The notes: generated by a model from the letters alone, not told the origin. DNA of 64,000 bases from Owenia fusiformis (GCA_903813345.2 CAIIXF020000005.1:15131375-15195374), one strand, 5' to 3'. Positions 33,490 through 46,747 are shown, numbered from the stretch's first letter. Translations and numbers: made by a program.

Positions 33490-34835
33490 GGTTAGCCTAG
33501 CGTAACTCCAAATTTGCTTAGAAATGCTGAGATTAGCTGAAATATTTGTTTACTCATCAAATCTCGCAATTTCGCAAATCTCATATCTCGTTGGTGGCCT
33601 TGACCTAGTTAGCATATAAGTGCTCATTACTGACCCTATGCACATGCTCATTATACAAATCTATTTCTAATCAATATTACGTGTACCAAAGATATCTTTA
33701 GGAAATCTACGAGCTAAGAAAACATCTGGAAATATTGATATTAGGGATTGTGATTAGTAGGCCAAACGAGAATCTCGTCGGCGCCATATTGAAATTGTAA
33801 AATTTGAAATCTAGGAAAGTTGGCAATTTTAGCCAATTACAGAGTCAACTGTAAGTAAATCTGTGTGTTTAATTAATTTTATATTTAGCAAATACATAAG
33901 TTCCTTCAGGGATAAGAATTTATTCATTGATTACTGGATAAAAATGGAAATATCCACATAATTGAATCATACTCTTTTATTCAGATTTTTTAGATTTGAA
34001 AATTGAGTGCATATCAAGCTACATGTAGGTTACCTTCTTCTAAGCCCACTATATTTTGGCCTTCGTCCAAAGATAAATCCCTGCATGTTTTTTACTCTGC
34101 TGGATGTGAGTCATGTCGCTGTTTATGGGTCATCATCATCATCAGGTTTAGGAGGATTTGGAGGCTTCAGCCTGTAATGTTCTCCCATCTGTATTGGTTT
34201 ATTTAACTGAATAGGGATAGTGAAAGTGCTATTGCTCACTAGTGACTACAGTGCTGATATATAATAATTAAGGGTGCGTTTTCAAACTAAACAGAGTGCT
34301 CCTATCAAAATGAATTTGCCTACATACCCCTGAGACTCTTATCTGATAGATAGAATGCACAGATAAAACAAAAGTTTTGCTATTATAGGTAAAAAGTTCT
34401 CTTGAAATTTCGATGTGATTTTACCTGTTAATTCTGTCCATGTCACGCCATTTTTGCGGAAGTTACACTGAAACGCAAACTCCATGAAAAGAAACGAAAT
34501 CAATAGAAAAAAACATGGCACACATTGTGCGCATGTGCAGCAAAGTTTAGACCAATCAGATTATTTGATTATTTTGCGCATATGAATTAGTTGCTTCTGA
34601 GCACTTACAAGCTTACCACAATAAACAAACCTGGCAGAGACTACCCTTAGCCTACTTCATTTTGGCGAAATTTCAGCTCAAACTCGTGACAAATGCATTA
34701 TGCATACGCTGGTGTGAAGCCTTGGAGACACTCATTTTGGTAAATATGATTTATGGGGTATACTTTTCTGCAGTTTGTGGGAGTTTGGGACATTAAATGT
34801 TAAAATTCAAGAAAATATGCCAATTAAACGACTGA
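33490..34835. other. Upstream flank of MVP
   Basis: This stretch presumably holds the MVP promoter (- strand). I cannot identify a TATA box or start site. No other gene is seen before the LINE at 34,836. Confidence 0.45.
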
Positions 34836-37800
34836 TCAATTAATATATACCAGCACTGTATTGTATATATCTGAGTGCCACGTCCTGTCTAAGAGGGTCT
34901 TGAAGTGGGAAACTGAAGGGGCATCAATAACATCCTGGGGTAGAGAGTTCCAGTTGTTTACAATCCTGGTACTGAAGGCATTCTTTCTTAGTTCCAGTCT
35001 AGTCTGTGTTTTTAGCTCACATGGTGAGCTTTTGCAATCACTCACTTGTCCGTCTGTCTGTCCGTCCGTCCGTCCGTCTGTCCGTCAACAATAGTGGCAC
35101 GTTTTAAAACCTCTGTCGATAGGATTCCTGTTTTAAGTTATTTCTGTTCAACATCAATACAGAAAACCCCCCTATGACTCCTGGTTCAAAAGCTCGCCTA
35201 TTTTCAAAATGGCCGTCACTTTTGTCTCGCGAAATTCACTTTTAGCCCATTTCCTAGCTAACCTCTGTCGATAGGATTCCTGTTTTAAGTTATTTCTGTT
35301 CAACATCAATACAGAAAACCCCCCTATGACTCCTGGTTCAAAAGCTCGCCTATTTTCAAAATGGCCGTCACTTTTGTCTCGCGAAATTCACTTTTGGCCC
35401 ATTTCCTAGCTTTACAAATAATTTCAGGTGTCCTACATTGTAAAAATCCATGTCAATGTAAAGATTAGATATATGTAATAATTTTGTTACCAAAAATCAG
35501 CGAAAATTTGTTTCCATTTTTTTATTTTCAGCCATTTTAGTTAACATTGATTTGTCTATCTGACTCGCGAAATCCACTTTCTGTCAATAACAGTGGCACG
35601 TTTTAAAACCTCTGTCGATAGGATTCCTGTTTTAAGTTATTTCTGTTCAACATGAATTCAGAAAACTCCCCTATGACTCCTGGTTCAAAAGCTCGCCTAT
35701 TTTCAAAATGGCCGCCATTTTTGTCTCTCGAAATTCACTTTTGACCCATTTCCTAGCTTTACATATAATTTCAAGTGTCCTACAAAATTATATCCATTTA
35801 TTTTCAGCCATTTTAGTTAACATTGATTTGTCCATCTGTCTCGCAAAATTCACTTTTGGACCATTTACCTTAAACCCTCTGTCGATAGGATTCCCATTTT
35901 AAGTTATTTTTGTTCAACATCAATACAAAAAACTCTCCTATGACTCTTGGTTCAAAAGCTCGGCTATTTTCAAAATGGCCGTCACTTTTGTCTCGCGAAA
36001 TTCACTTTTGACCCATTTCCTAGCTTTACAAATAATTTCAGGTGTCCTACATTGTAAAAATCCATGTCAATGTAAAGGGTAGATATATGAAATAGTTTTG
36101 TTACAAAAAATCGGCGAAAAATTGTATCCATTTTTTTTATTTTCAGCCATTTTAGTTAACATTGATTTGTCTATCTGACTCGCGAAATCCACTTTCTGTG
36201 GCACGTTTTAAAACCTCTGTCGATAGGATTCCTGTTTTAAGTTATTTCTGTTCAACATGAATTCAGAAAACTCCCCTATGACTCCTGGTTCAAAAGCTCG
36301 CCTATTTTCAAAATGGCCGCCATTTTTGTCTCGCGAAATTCACTTTTGACCGATTTCCTAGCTTTACAAATAATTTCAAGTGTCCTACATTGTAAAAATC
36401 CATGTCAATATAAAGAGTAGATGTATGAAATAATTTTGTTACGAAAAATCAGCGAAAAATTATATCCATTTATTTATTTTCAGCCATTTTAGTTAACATT
36501 GATTTGTCCATCTGTCTCGCAAAATCCACTTTTGGACCATTTACCTTAAACCCTCTGTCGATAGGATTCCCATTTTAAGTTAATTTTGTTCAACATCAAT
36601 ACAGAAAACTCTCTTATGACTCTTGGTTCAAAAGCTCGCCTATTTTCAAAATGGTTGCCATTCTTGTTTCGCGAAATTCACTTTTTGCCCATTTCCTAGC
36701 TTTACAAATAATTTCAGCTGTCCTGCATTGTAAAAAGCCATGTCACTGTAAAAGGTAGTTATATGAAATAATTTTGTTACAAAAAATCGGCAAAATATTA
36801 TATCCGTTTTTTTTATTTTCAGCCATTTTAGTTAACATTGATTTGTCCATCTGTCTCGCGAAATCCTCTTTTGGAACATTTGCTTAAACCCTCTGTCGAT
36901 AGGATTCCAGTTTCAAGTTATTTTTGTTCAACATCAATACAAAAAACTCCCCTATGACTCCTTGTTCAAAAGCTTGCCTGATTTCAAAATGGTCGCCATT
37001 TTTGTCTCGCGAAATTCAATTTTGGCCCATTTCCTAGCTTTACAAATAATTTCAGGTGTCTTGCATTGCAAAAAGCCATGTCACTGTAAAGAGTAGTTGT
37101 ATGAAATAATTTTGTTACAAATTATTGGCAAAAAATTATATCCGTTTTTTTTCAGCCATTTTAATTGACTGAGAGACAGATGGCTTGAAATAATTTTGTA
37201 ACAAAAAATCAGCAAAAAATGTGACCATGTGAGCCCAGTACCCACGGTACTAATTTTATCTTATTTTGTGGGTATGTCCTCTTGTTGTTAATGTTGACTT
37301 TTTGAAGAACTGGTCTATTTTCAAGTTGTAGATTCCATTCATTATCTTGTATACTTCTATCATATCTCCCCGTTTCCTCCTATAACTCAGGGAATATAAT
37401 TTGAGCCTCTGGAGCCTCTCATGATAGGGGAGATGTTTCAAAGTTGGTACCAATTTAGTCGCTCTCTTTTGGACGTCTTCCACTTTGTTGATGTCCATTT
37501 GGTATCTTGGGTGCCATACTGATTTCCATATTCAAGATGGGGTCTTACCATAGTTTTATAAAGTAATGGGAGAGTTGTTTCGTCTAGGCTGGTAAAAGTT
37601 CTATTGATGATTCCCAATACTTGATTTGCTTTACTGGTGCATTTATTTACATGGTTATGAAATTTTAACTCTGGGTCCATGTGCACCCCAAGGTCTTTTT
37701 CTAATTTTGTAGCTTTGATGTTGTTGTTGTTTATTGTATAGTTTTCCTTTGGGTTTTTATTTCCAAGGTGCATTGTTGAACATTTTGATGGATTAAATTT

Positions 37801-39095
37801 CAGTTGCCATTTTTCTGACCATTCCATAAGGGTATCTATATCATGTTGAATATTGCTCCTTCCATCAATGTTCTTCACGGGTCCATAGATCTTTGTATCA
37901 TCAGCGAAGATTTTTATATTACTGTTTATCTTGTCAGGCATATCATTAATGTACATTAAAGATAAAATCGGCCTGAGGCAAGTTCCTTGAGGGATTCCAG
38001 ACTGGACATCCGACCATGTTGAGAAGCTATTGTTGATTTTAACTCTCTGCCTTCTTCCAAGGAGATAATGCCTTAATCCAGTTAAAGAGGTCCCCCTTTA
38101 TTCCATAGCTGTTTATCTTGTTTAACAGGCGCTGATGCAGGACGGCTCCGAACGCAATACTGAAGTCGAAATATATTGCATCTAAGGGGTCCCCTTCTTC
38201 CAGAATTTGGGTCCAGTCCTCCATTACTTGTAATAGTTGAGTGATACATGACTTCCCTGGGACAAAGCCATGCTGGCTATCTGTCAAAAGATTGTTACTG
38301 ATTAGGTATTCCATCATGCTGTCTCTGATCAGGGATTCCATAATTTTGCAGACTACTGATGTCAGACTGATTGGGCGGTAGTTTGCTGGCACGGATCTTT
38401 TCCCCTTCTTGTGTATGGGTACAACCTCTGCTTCCTTCCAGTCGGCTGGGACATCACCTTTCTTCAGGGGGGCGTTGAAAATGGTTGATAGAGGAGTACA
38501 TATCTCATTTGCTGTTTCTCTTAGTACCTGGGGGTGGATTAAATCCGGGCCTGGGGATTTTTGAGGTTTCAACTTTTTCAGCTTTTTCACAATCAGGGAT
38601 GGATTTATGTCAATTGTATTAAGCTGGCTTCCATTTTGGGTTCAATCTGGGAACTCTGGGAGATTGTTTATCATTTCATCAGTAAATACACTTGCAAAAT
38701 AGCCATTTAAAATGTTTGTTGTCGCTGTCGTTGTCTGTTGTGTTTCCGTCCTGGGTATCAATGGGGCCAACTTTTGACTTAATCTTACTGGTACTATTTA
38801 CAAAGGCCCAAAATGGCTTCTGGTTAGTTTTAATGTTTTTTGCTAAGTCCAATTTGAATTTCTTTCTAAGCTCACGACATAGAGTTTTGGATTTGTTGCT
38901 TTCTTGCTTATATTTAATATAATCCTCGCCATCTTTGGATTCTAGATATCTCTGCCAATATTTATATTTCCTCCTCTGTTGTCTCATGGCTTTACTGTTC
39001 ATCCAGGTCTTGCGGTGCCTATCCCTCCTGATGTTACGTTTTGGTACATTTTTCTCTATGACTTCATTTAGTGCATTTTTAAAGGTGGTCTACAT
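34836..39095 (-). mobile_element. CR1-clade LINE, 5'-truncated, split by a HINE-like element
   Basis: Read on the - strand from 39,095, the fragments include the pre-RT region (MNSKAMRQQRRKYKYWQRYL), the reverse transcriptase (KPQKSPGPDLIHPQVL, NYRPISLTSVVCKIMES, HGFVPGKSC, FADDTKIYGP, LEKDLGVHMD) and the C-terminal part (RLELRKNAFSTRIVNNWNSL). The FADD catalytic motif is intact. The first catalytic region reads YFDFSIAFGAV, where CR1 elements usually have DFSKAFD. The endonuclease is missing, and frames change at least twice (near 38,590-38,680 and 37,440-38,040). The insertion at 35,012-37,258 splits the C-terminal part. Confidence 0.85.
35012..37258 (+). mobile_element. HINE-like element (AGCTCACATGGTGAGCT hairpin) inserted in the CR1 LINE
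   Basis: The left hairpin is followed by GTCCGTCCGTC. The right end has CCATGTGAGCC, hairpin GTACC/GGTAC and a short T-rich tail. Removing it restores the CR1 reading frame at K-I-R / K-T-Q, with the break between Ts and no target duplication, which fixes the borders. The interior is tandem units of about 338 bp (CCTCTGTCGATAGGATTCC near 35,272, 35,609, 35,876, 36,214, 36,552 and 36,889). Confidence 0.75.
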
Positions 39096-40000
39096 CTCGC
39101 TTGGGGTTTGTCCTCATGTTGTAAGGTTATAATGAAAACGCGCTGGCGCATTAACGTGCTGTTCAGAATGATCGATCCCCTAGGCCCGGGAACATGTATG
39201 TAAATCGGGACGAATAAATATAAGGTAACGTTTACTGTGCAGAGATTATCGCTCGTTAGTGTGTTTTATCTGATTTAAAAGGATCGAAGATAAAATAAAA
39301 AGTAGCAACTTACAGGATGAATGGTCGCAGATATGTGAATATGCTCACTATAATACCGTCGGTGAGAAAAATCCCGTTTCGAAATCCGAGGGCCCCCGTC
39401 TGAAATAACTTGACTTCATAATGTACATTTGTCGCATATTTCCACTTAATTTCAAGTCTTTAATGTTTTATATAACTTTATCCTCTATATTTTTTAAGTT
39501 ACATCTTACATGTTCTTAGCTAGCAGTAGGCGTCACATTTATATTTTCTTTTCGTGTTCGGTTGTAAATGCTCTTTCGCTTTCATGGAGGGGGGGTGTAT
39601 AGGGATATCCTATATCGTAATGAGTGAACATGTATTTTTATTCCATAATAACATGTTTTCCCTGGGAAAATAACAGGGAATAAAAGTGTTATTTGAAAAA
39701 TCCCGTATCAGATCCCGTATCAGCCAAAATCCCGTATCAGATCCCGTATTGGATCCCGTATCAGCAAAAATCCTGTATCAGATCCCGTATCAGAAATATT
39801 CCCGGTAATTTCTCTTGAGTTTTACGCTTTTCGTCTAGCACATCTCTACAGGAAATAAAAAAATCGTTTGGAAAATTGAAATTATTATCATCTAGTTTAC
39901 GTCTATTACTGTGACAAAGGTCTATTACTGTGACAAATACATCTAGACATCATTGGATGATGACATACAAAAATTGAAAAAAAAATATTATGAAATAAAT
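39096..40000. other. Intergenic region with ATCCCGTATCAG 12-mer repeats
   Basis: About seven copies of ATCCCGTATCAG or close variants lie at 39,703-39,800. I see no gene. A BUB3 promoter or 5' exon could lie in this region or the next but is not recognisable. Confidence 0.5.
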
Positions 40001-40181
40001 AGGTTATTGATGGTTGTGATGGAATATGGATTTATTCCTTGAGAAAATATGATATTGGCCTCAGAAAATATCATATTGACACTCGGGCTATCGCCCTCGG
40101 TCAATATGATATTTTCCTTGGTCAATATCATATTTTCCCTCGGAATAAAATCCATATTCCATCCCTCCCATTAAATAACCT
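40001..40181. mobile_element. Short palindromic MITE, ends AGGTTATT
   Basis: The inverted ends continue into GATGGAATATGGATTTATTCC and its inverse, with inner ATATGATATTTTCC palindromes. Confidence 0.6.
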
Positions 40182-40345
40182 CTATATATTGCATAAGAGA
40201 GGCCAACTTTTATCGTATATGGTATGTGGTATCGTATAAGTTAAATATATGTTTTAAAAGAATTAAAACCAGCCCAACATTTATGGGGGTAATCCAGGTT
40301 TTTGATGGATGAAAAATTCAAACGATTCTGTTTGGTGACCTTTCC

Positions 40346-40835
40346 TAATGGCCTAGTCACATAGCCCGGCCGATGAGGTTCCGATGAGCCAGCGATGCAA
40401 TTTTCACCGAACTCGGCCGAACACCGGCCGGACATCCGTGGCGTTTGTTGCTTAAAACCGCATCGGTGGCAGCTCGGTGAAATTTTAACTTCGGAGTTAA
40501 ATGTCACCGGGCTCTCACCGAGCTCCCTCATCACGCCCCATCGTAACCACATCAGAACACACGTCGGCCGGTGTACGGCCGAGTATCCGTCGGTGTCCCG
40601 TGCATCTGAGACAACCAGAGGACGAGGTTTTTTTAACGGACACCGGCCGAGCTCCGACCGAGCTCCGGCCGATGTGGGACAGAGCCTTGGAAAGTATAGT
40701 ACCTGAAGATGTCCGGACGGAGTCCGTTCACGTCACCGAGCTCTGCTTCCGATGAGGAGAGCTCGGTGGCACAAAAAAAATCCACCGAGCTCTACCGACG
40801 CCGGACATCGGCCGGGCTATGTGACTAGGCCATTA
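40346..40835. mobile_element. GC-rich TIR element, ends TAATGGCCTAGTCACATAGC
   Basis: Perfect inverted ends of about 28 bp enclose a CGGCCGA/ACCGAGCTC-rich interior that is much richer in GC than its surroundings. Two 103-residue frames on opposite strands arise from this palindromic sequence and are not genes. Confidence 0.75.
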
Positions 40836-41410
40836 GCGCCTACTTTATCTATTTTTCAGTCACATTTTCAGAGGTCTGAAAAAGTTATTTCATTGTGTTC
40901 AGGGTCATTGTGACCATGTAAATTGTGATCCTGGTCATGTAAATGACAAGTGGAACTATAATTAAACTGACTGGAGGTCAAAACAGAACTCTGTTATCTT
41001 GGTTCAAAAAATGTATGAAATCCAGTATGGTTTTGTCATTTCCTGTTAAGTACCACAGCACCTTAATGCAAATTTTAGAGGTCTCCCTTACCATAAGGCA
41101 GCCTGCAGGTAGAATGCAACAGCAAACTACTTGATGTGGGATCTCGATCTATCTATCTGGGTTGCTCTTATGATTATTCATCTCTTCATTCTACCTTAAA
41201 CTCTGTTATTCAGGTGTATTTTAGCAGAACCCACTCCATCCTTATGGACCACACTATGGATAGGATTCAGTATCCTCCAAATATATTTGACTTAGTGTTA
41301 CAGTAGAACACATGTGTGATGGAAAATAAGTATAGGAAATTTGTGAAGTGCATGTGCCATATCTAATGATTCTCAGAAATGTTCATTGACTTTGTGTTCT
41401 TTTCATTTCA
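40836..41410 (+). other. Upstream sequence or 5' intron of BUB3
   Basis: AT-rich, with no element recognised. It ends in the TTTCATTTCAG acceptor of the first coding exon, so at least one 5' non-coding exon must lie upstream. Confidence 0.5.
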
Positions 41411-41424
41411 GAGTACCATCAAGT

Positions 41425-44419
41425 ATGTCAGAGACACTCAATGAATTTAAGTTGAACAATTCGCCAACTGATGGCATTTCAGCTGTGAAATTTGGACCAA
41501 ATTCATCCCAGTTCCTCTTGGTCTCTTCTTGGGATTGTTATGTGAGACTGTATGATGTCGTCTCTAACAGCCTTCGAATTAAGTATGGTCATTCTGAGCC
41601 AGTATTGGATTGTTGCTTCCAGGTAAGCTGAACTTTCGTTATATTTAACAAGTTACATCACAGTAGGTTTTGGTAGTTTAGTAATGCCTAGTTTCCAAAA
41701 AATAAGTAGCTAAAGGCATGTGGTGAATTAAGTATGATGCACATTAGAAAGTCATTTTTATGGTAAGATAACATATTAAATTGTAATATTGTGTTATTAA
41801 TGATAAGTGATTTTTACAGGACACAGTTCATGCATATAGTGGAGGACTGGACAATTCATTGAAGATGTATGATTTCAACACCTCAGCAGGTAATAACTTA
41901 TAGTTTGGAACTGTTTGACTTAGAAATTGAATTATATGTAGAATTTCTTAGTGGTGGAATAATTACTCGTCAAGTCACACATTGACTTGCAGACAACCCT
42001 CTTTGAGTTACTGCATTGAGTTCACTAGGTGTCTACTCGAATTAGAAAATGTTCCGATGAAATGAGTAAGACCAGCTGGTAGTGCGATCTTGAAATGCAG
42101 AAAGTTAGCAAGCTAAAAATAAAGCTTTGTCACAAGGTCGTAATTTGTACGTTTCATTATTCGTCGAATATCTGTGTTGTAAACAGTGCATTTGAAAAGA
42201 TAATAGGGCTAACACTGATATCATTTATCCATTTTGTTCTCAGAATTTTTTCTCTTGCATCTTGTAAATTTTTGATTCCAAAATTCCAAACTGAAGTACT
42301 TCACATGACTTTGATATAAAAAATATCAGTCAACAAATATGTTATTCTCCATCTTCAAATGTCAAAGATTATCCAACAAATTAAATAGTTCCTCTCTATA
42401 CCCATATCTGATTTCCCTTTACTATCTTGCAGAAACACATGTTGGTTCCCATGATGGAGCGGTGCGATGTGTAGAATATGCTCCAGACACTAATGTGGTT
42501 ATAACTGGTTCCTGGGACTTTACAGTGAAGTTGTGGGACCCACGGGCACCTACCTGCACTGGCTCCTACTCACAGCCAGATAAAGTAAGACAGATCTTGA
42601 GGGGGTCATGAATTTGAACAATCCTAGAATTTGTCCTTGAATAAAGTTAATCAGGATCAATTTCAAATCATCTTTCAAGAATTTTTGTATTTGCTTGTGT
42701 AGGGGAAATCCCCAAGATTTAGGAGAATAAGATTGAGCATTGCCATTTGGATTGAAAGTTTTCCAAATTTCAGTCTGCCATCTATAGGTTGATTGAGATT
42801 GATAACATTTATCCCAAGTTCATTTGAATTCATAGTTCAAGATCGAATTATTTGTTAATAATGTGGAGAGTTTGAGTTTCATGTTTCATATAATAACCCA
42901 TTGCTGTATCCATTTATAGGTTTACACATTGGCTGTCACTGGTGATCGTCTCGTAGTTGGCACAGCAGGACGCAGGGTGTTAGTGTGGGACCTGAGGAAC
43001 ATGGGATACGTGCAACAACGGAGGGAGTCGAGTCTCAAGTACCAAACCAGATGTATCAGAACATTTCCAAATAAGGCTGGCTTTGTTCTCAGTTCAATAG
43101 AAGGTAAACATCTTTTAGGTTAAATGTACAATGGTTGTTGGAATGCATTATTGGCCCTGATAATTGAAATATTCATATAATTAAGAAAAGTCCGTGTTAA
43201 AAACAGGCTTGCACCCACCTGCAAATCCATTTGCACCCACTTGAAAATGAGAAAAAACATGAAAAATTGGCATATTTTGACCTATTTCTGTCTGCACTCA
43301 CCTGAAAAAATCTGTGAAAACTGTGTTAATGTGCCTCAATGGTAATGATGAAGGACTGAAATATACGAGGGTTGTCCCAGAAGTAATGCACTATATGTTC
43401 TGTGGTGTCATGAGGATTTGACTGTTATATCTACTGTTATATCTCACAATTCTTGATTACTTGAATAAAATCCTGTAATTCCTATTTTAATTTTCAAAGG
43501 TGATATTTTAGAGCTTAATCCCATTGACCACACTTATACATTGTTTTTGTTATTTTAGGGAGAGTGGCAGTGGAATACCTAGACCCAAGTCCAGAAGTTC
43601 AGAAGAAAAAATATGCTTTCAAATGTCACCGCGTGAAAGAAGATGGTGTGGAGAAAATCTTCCCTGTTAATGCCATAGCGTTCCATAATACACATAATAC
43701 ATTCGCAACGGGAGGTTCTGATGGCTTTGTAAATATCTGGGATGGATTTCATAAGAAACGTTTATGCCAATTTCATAGGTATGTACTATCATTAAAAATA
43801 TATGTGTTTTTTTTACTTGCTACACATTCCATTTGTCCAATATGTTGTTTTTAAGTCACTACTCAGAAGTGGTTACGTAATATTAGATACTAATATCTAG
43901 ATTATATGAAGAAATGTCTAAAATTGGTCAGTTTCACTTCATATCAGATTTTTGACTGAATGCAATTGAATTTTCATTGAGGAGCAGAATAATTTTTTTA
44001 CTAGGTGCAAATGAATTTTTATCTAGGTACAGTACAAAGAAATCTTCAGCTGAGTACAAATGAATCATGTCACCACCAAACCAAAAGTGGTGACATATTG
44101 TAAAAGTCTCCAATTTTTTGTGGATGGTGTTGGGCAGTTGGTGATTGGTGATTGTCATTTGGTGTCTGTAACAAATGGCAGGTATTGACATTTTGCATCA
44201 TAATCATCATTTCAGCATCTTCTAAAGTGAAAAATATTCACTCCATTGTTTTTATTTTCCAGGTACCCGACAAGCATAGCTTCACTTGCATTCAGTCAGG
44301 ATGGGTCTACATTGGCTATAGCATCATCATACATGTATGAGCAAGATGAGATTGACAATCCACCTGATGACAATGTCTATATAAGACATGTCAGTGATCA
44401 GGAAACTAAACCAAAATAA
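41425..44419 (+). CDS. BUB3: Mitotic checkpoint protein BUB3, complete
   Basis: Six coding exons: 41425-41622, 41820-41889, 42433-42584, 42920-43103, 43559-43778 and 44263-44419. They total 981 nt and 326 residues against 328 in human, with all junctions GT-AG and in phase. The protein is a seven-blade WD40 propeller that binds GLEBS motifs of BUB1 and BUBR1 and takes them to unattached kinetochores. Hallmarks are [97 protein letters not shown] and [19 protein letters not shown]. The ATG at 41425 was chosen because it follows the acceptor at 41,410; an in-frame ATG at 41386 lies in the intron. The stop overlaps an AATAAA. Confidence 0.97.
43205..43335 (-). repeat. Fragment of the GTGGGTGC MITE family in a BUB3 intron
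   Basis: This is a reverse-oriented relative of 26,797-26,983, with TTGCACCCACTTG and GGCATATTTTGACC shared. Confidence 0.55.
43370..43400 (+). repeat. Mariner-like terminal fragment
   Basis: ACGAGGGTTGTCCCAGAAGT is close to the inner end of mariner transposons (GGGT, then CAAAAAGT or similar). Only the end is present. Confidence 0.4.
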
Positions 44420-44522
44420 AAGGAATCTTCAATAACTGAGTTGTTCATATCGTGTTTTAATGGATGCATTGTTCTTCAAAATATTCTGGAGATTTTTAAA
44501 ATGGAAGTCTGCCGTAAAACAT

Positions 44523-44690
44523 GAGAGTCTTGCAAGTGACGTCACCAAAGTGAAACTTCTCAAGTGACGTCACCACGGTGAAACTTCTCAAGTGACGTCA
44601 CCATAGTGAAACTTCTCAAGTGACGTCACCATAGTGAAACTTCTCAAGTTACGTCACCACAATGAAACTTCTCAAATGACCAGATCTATT
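44523..44690 (+). repeat. 28-bp tandem array carrying CRE palindromes, 3' of BUB3
   Basis: About five and a half units of AAGTGACGTCACCAAAGTG followed by AAACTTCTC. The first four contain the palindrome GTGACGTCAC, whose core TGACGTCA is the consensus CREB/ATF site; the fifth is TTACGTCA. The array starts about 100 bases after the BUB3 stop and precedes the AATAAA at 45,008, so it probably lies in the 3' UTR. Confidence 0.85.
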
Positions 44691-45007
44691 TTTGTACTAT
44701 TATTACTAAATAGTACAGGATAAATAGTAGTTATTCTACGAAAAATTCAATTCAAATTAAAATGGCCTTAAATTATGAACTAGTTACATTGTTTTCTTAG
44801 TATTACTTCATTTGGCTCCAGGCCATATTCAAGATTTATAGGCAATTTTAATATCACGATTGAAATGTTAAAGTGTTGCCATAAACATTTTGGAGTATTT
44901 CTCAAATGATGAGAATCAATGAAATTTGAGGATCTTACAAACAAGTGTTTATTACTAACTGTAAATTGTGGTTGTAAAAAGCTATAAAACAATATATTTT
45001 GTATAAT

Positions 45008-45013
45008 AATAAA
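45008..45013 (+). promoter_or_regulatory. Candidate distal polyadenylation signal of BUB3
   Basis: AATAAA 590 bases after the stop. A closer AATAAA overlaps the stop codon (44,414-44,419) and seems too near to serve alone. Confidence 0.4.
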
Positions 45014-45280
45014 GAAAATATGTGTATTTAATTGTTTTATTACTTTTCATAAAACTTGTAGTGTTGTTTATGAGATCATATCTGTCTCAGTTGAACAATG
45101 AGAAGTCCTTTAAATAATCAATCACCAGTTATAGCCTTGTGTTTTGTCTTAAAATGCCAACTTGACACACTTAAATTCAATGTTATTTATAAATAAACTA
45201 GGATCTAGGCTATTATCTCAAACATAAACATAATAACAATATCATCCTGCCACTGATGAATTCTGGATTTGATGTCCTCC

Positions 45281-46738
45281 CTTGATAACTGTTGGAGTAA
45301 TGCAAGGCTCTGTACTTAGTACCTATTTATTCAACCATTTCCTTGATGACTTAAAAGATAATTTACCAAAAGAAAATGGCATTCAATTTAATGGAAATAT
45401 GTTAAACCATTTACTTTGGGCTGATGATCTTATCTTGATGTCAAACAGTAAGGATGGTGCCCAAACTTTGCTCAATTGCCTTTTGATTTTTGTAAGAGAT
45501 ATCATCTCATAGTTAACACAATGAAGACAAAATCAATTGTTTTTAACTCAAAAGTTGATGCGGTTTTCACATTCAATGATAGTGCTATAGAAAATGTTGA
45601 GCAGTACAAATATCTTGGATGTATATTCAGTAAAACAAAGAATTTTGACCAGCATGTATTTTACTTGAAAGAGCAAGCAAGAAAAGCTTTGTTTAAAGTT
45701 AAACAGCAATATAAAAAATTTAATGACATTCCAGTTAATGTTGCATTGCACCTTTTTGATTCCTTAGTTGAACCTATTTTAACTTATGCTTCAGAGGTGT
45801 GGATCAATGAAAAACATCTGAAGACAATAGAGACAATGCACCTATCTTTTCTTAAATGTCTTTTGGGTGTTAAAAAATCAACTGCAGCACCAGCAGTTTA
45901 TGGAGAATTGGGACGCTACCTGTTAAAAATACGTTTTGAAATCAAATTAATTAAATATTGGCTCCGTTTACTTCATCTACCACCGGGAAACATTCTTCAT
46001 AAAACATATATGTATGATCGTGAAATGAGTCACTTTGGTTTTAAAGGCACTTGGTCAAAAAAAGTCATTGATATATTAAAAAAGTGTGATTTATTATTAT
46101 CTTATTGGGATACTCAAAAGATTGATGATGACAATATTTTTATCAAGACAATAACAAAAACACTGTATCAGAATTATAAAACTTTGTAGATTTAGGCTTA
46201 GTTCCCACAAGTTACATATAGAACTTGGTCGTCATTTGAAGCCAAAGCCAAAACCTGTAGATGAACGTTTATGTAATATTTGTGGTATTTTAGAAGATGA
46301 ACAACACTTCATCATGATTTGTAAGAAATACACTACAGAAAGAAAACTTTTGTTTGACACCCTTACACAGTTTAATTTTGTAGGCAGTCCTGATATTATT
46401 TTTAAAAAACTGATGTCTCACAAAAATTCTTATGTAATTTTACATTTAGCAAAGTTTATCTATCATTCACTCAAAAAATTGGATTAATGTGTCAACGATA
46501 CATTACACTGATATTTAAATTTCTGTCAAGTCGTATCTGTGCTTTACAATTATCTTGTATTTTTGTATTTTACATTTGATGATGTAATTAGAATTGTATT
46601 TGACAACAACTTTATTTTTGTATCCAGTAGTTAGTTTAGTCTTAGGTCAATTTTGTAGATTGTAGTTTTTAGTTTTTTAGTGACTAATATGTCATTGTAA
46701 TGACATCAGAGAGTCAATAAAAGATATATAAAAAAAGA
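45281..46738 (+). mobile_element. 5'-truncated LINE, 3' half of the reverse transcriptase and C terminus
   Basis: The fragment begins inside the RT at TVGVMQGSVLSTYLFN and includes the catalytic WADDLILMS and KSIVFN, then YLGCIFSKT and DSLVEPILTYASEVW. A Cys/His motif follows: CNICG, then EDEQHFIMIC. There is one frame change near 45,480 and a stop near 46,187 before the final 83 codons. The 3' end carries AAAAGATATATA repeats near 46,720-46,745. The YASEVW and C-terminal C..C..H...C pattern suits Nimb/I-like or RTE-like LINEs; the clade is uncertain. Confidence 0.8.
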
Positions 46739-46747
46739 TATATAACA

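Noticed and set aside
40241-40755. GC-rich frames of about 100 residues on both strands
   Set aside because: They lie in a palindromic TIR element and mirror each other on both strands.
41386-41424. An upstream in-frame ATG for BUB3
   Set aside because: It precedes the splice acceptor at 41,410 and so is intronic. The family start fits the ATG at 41,425.
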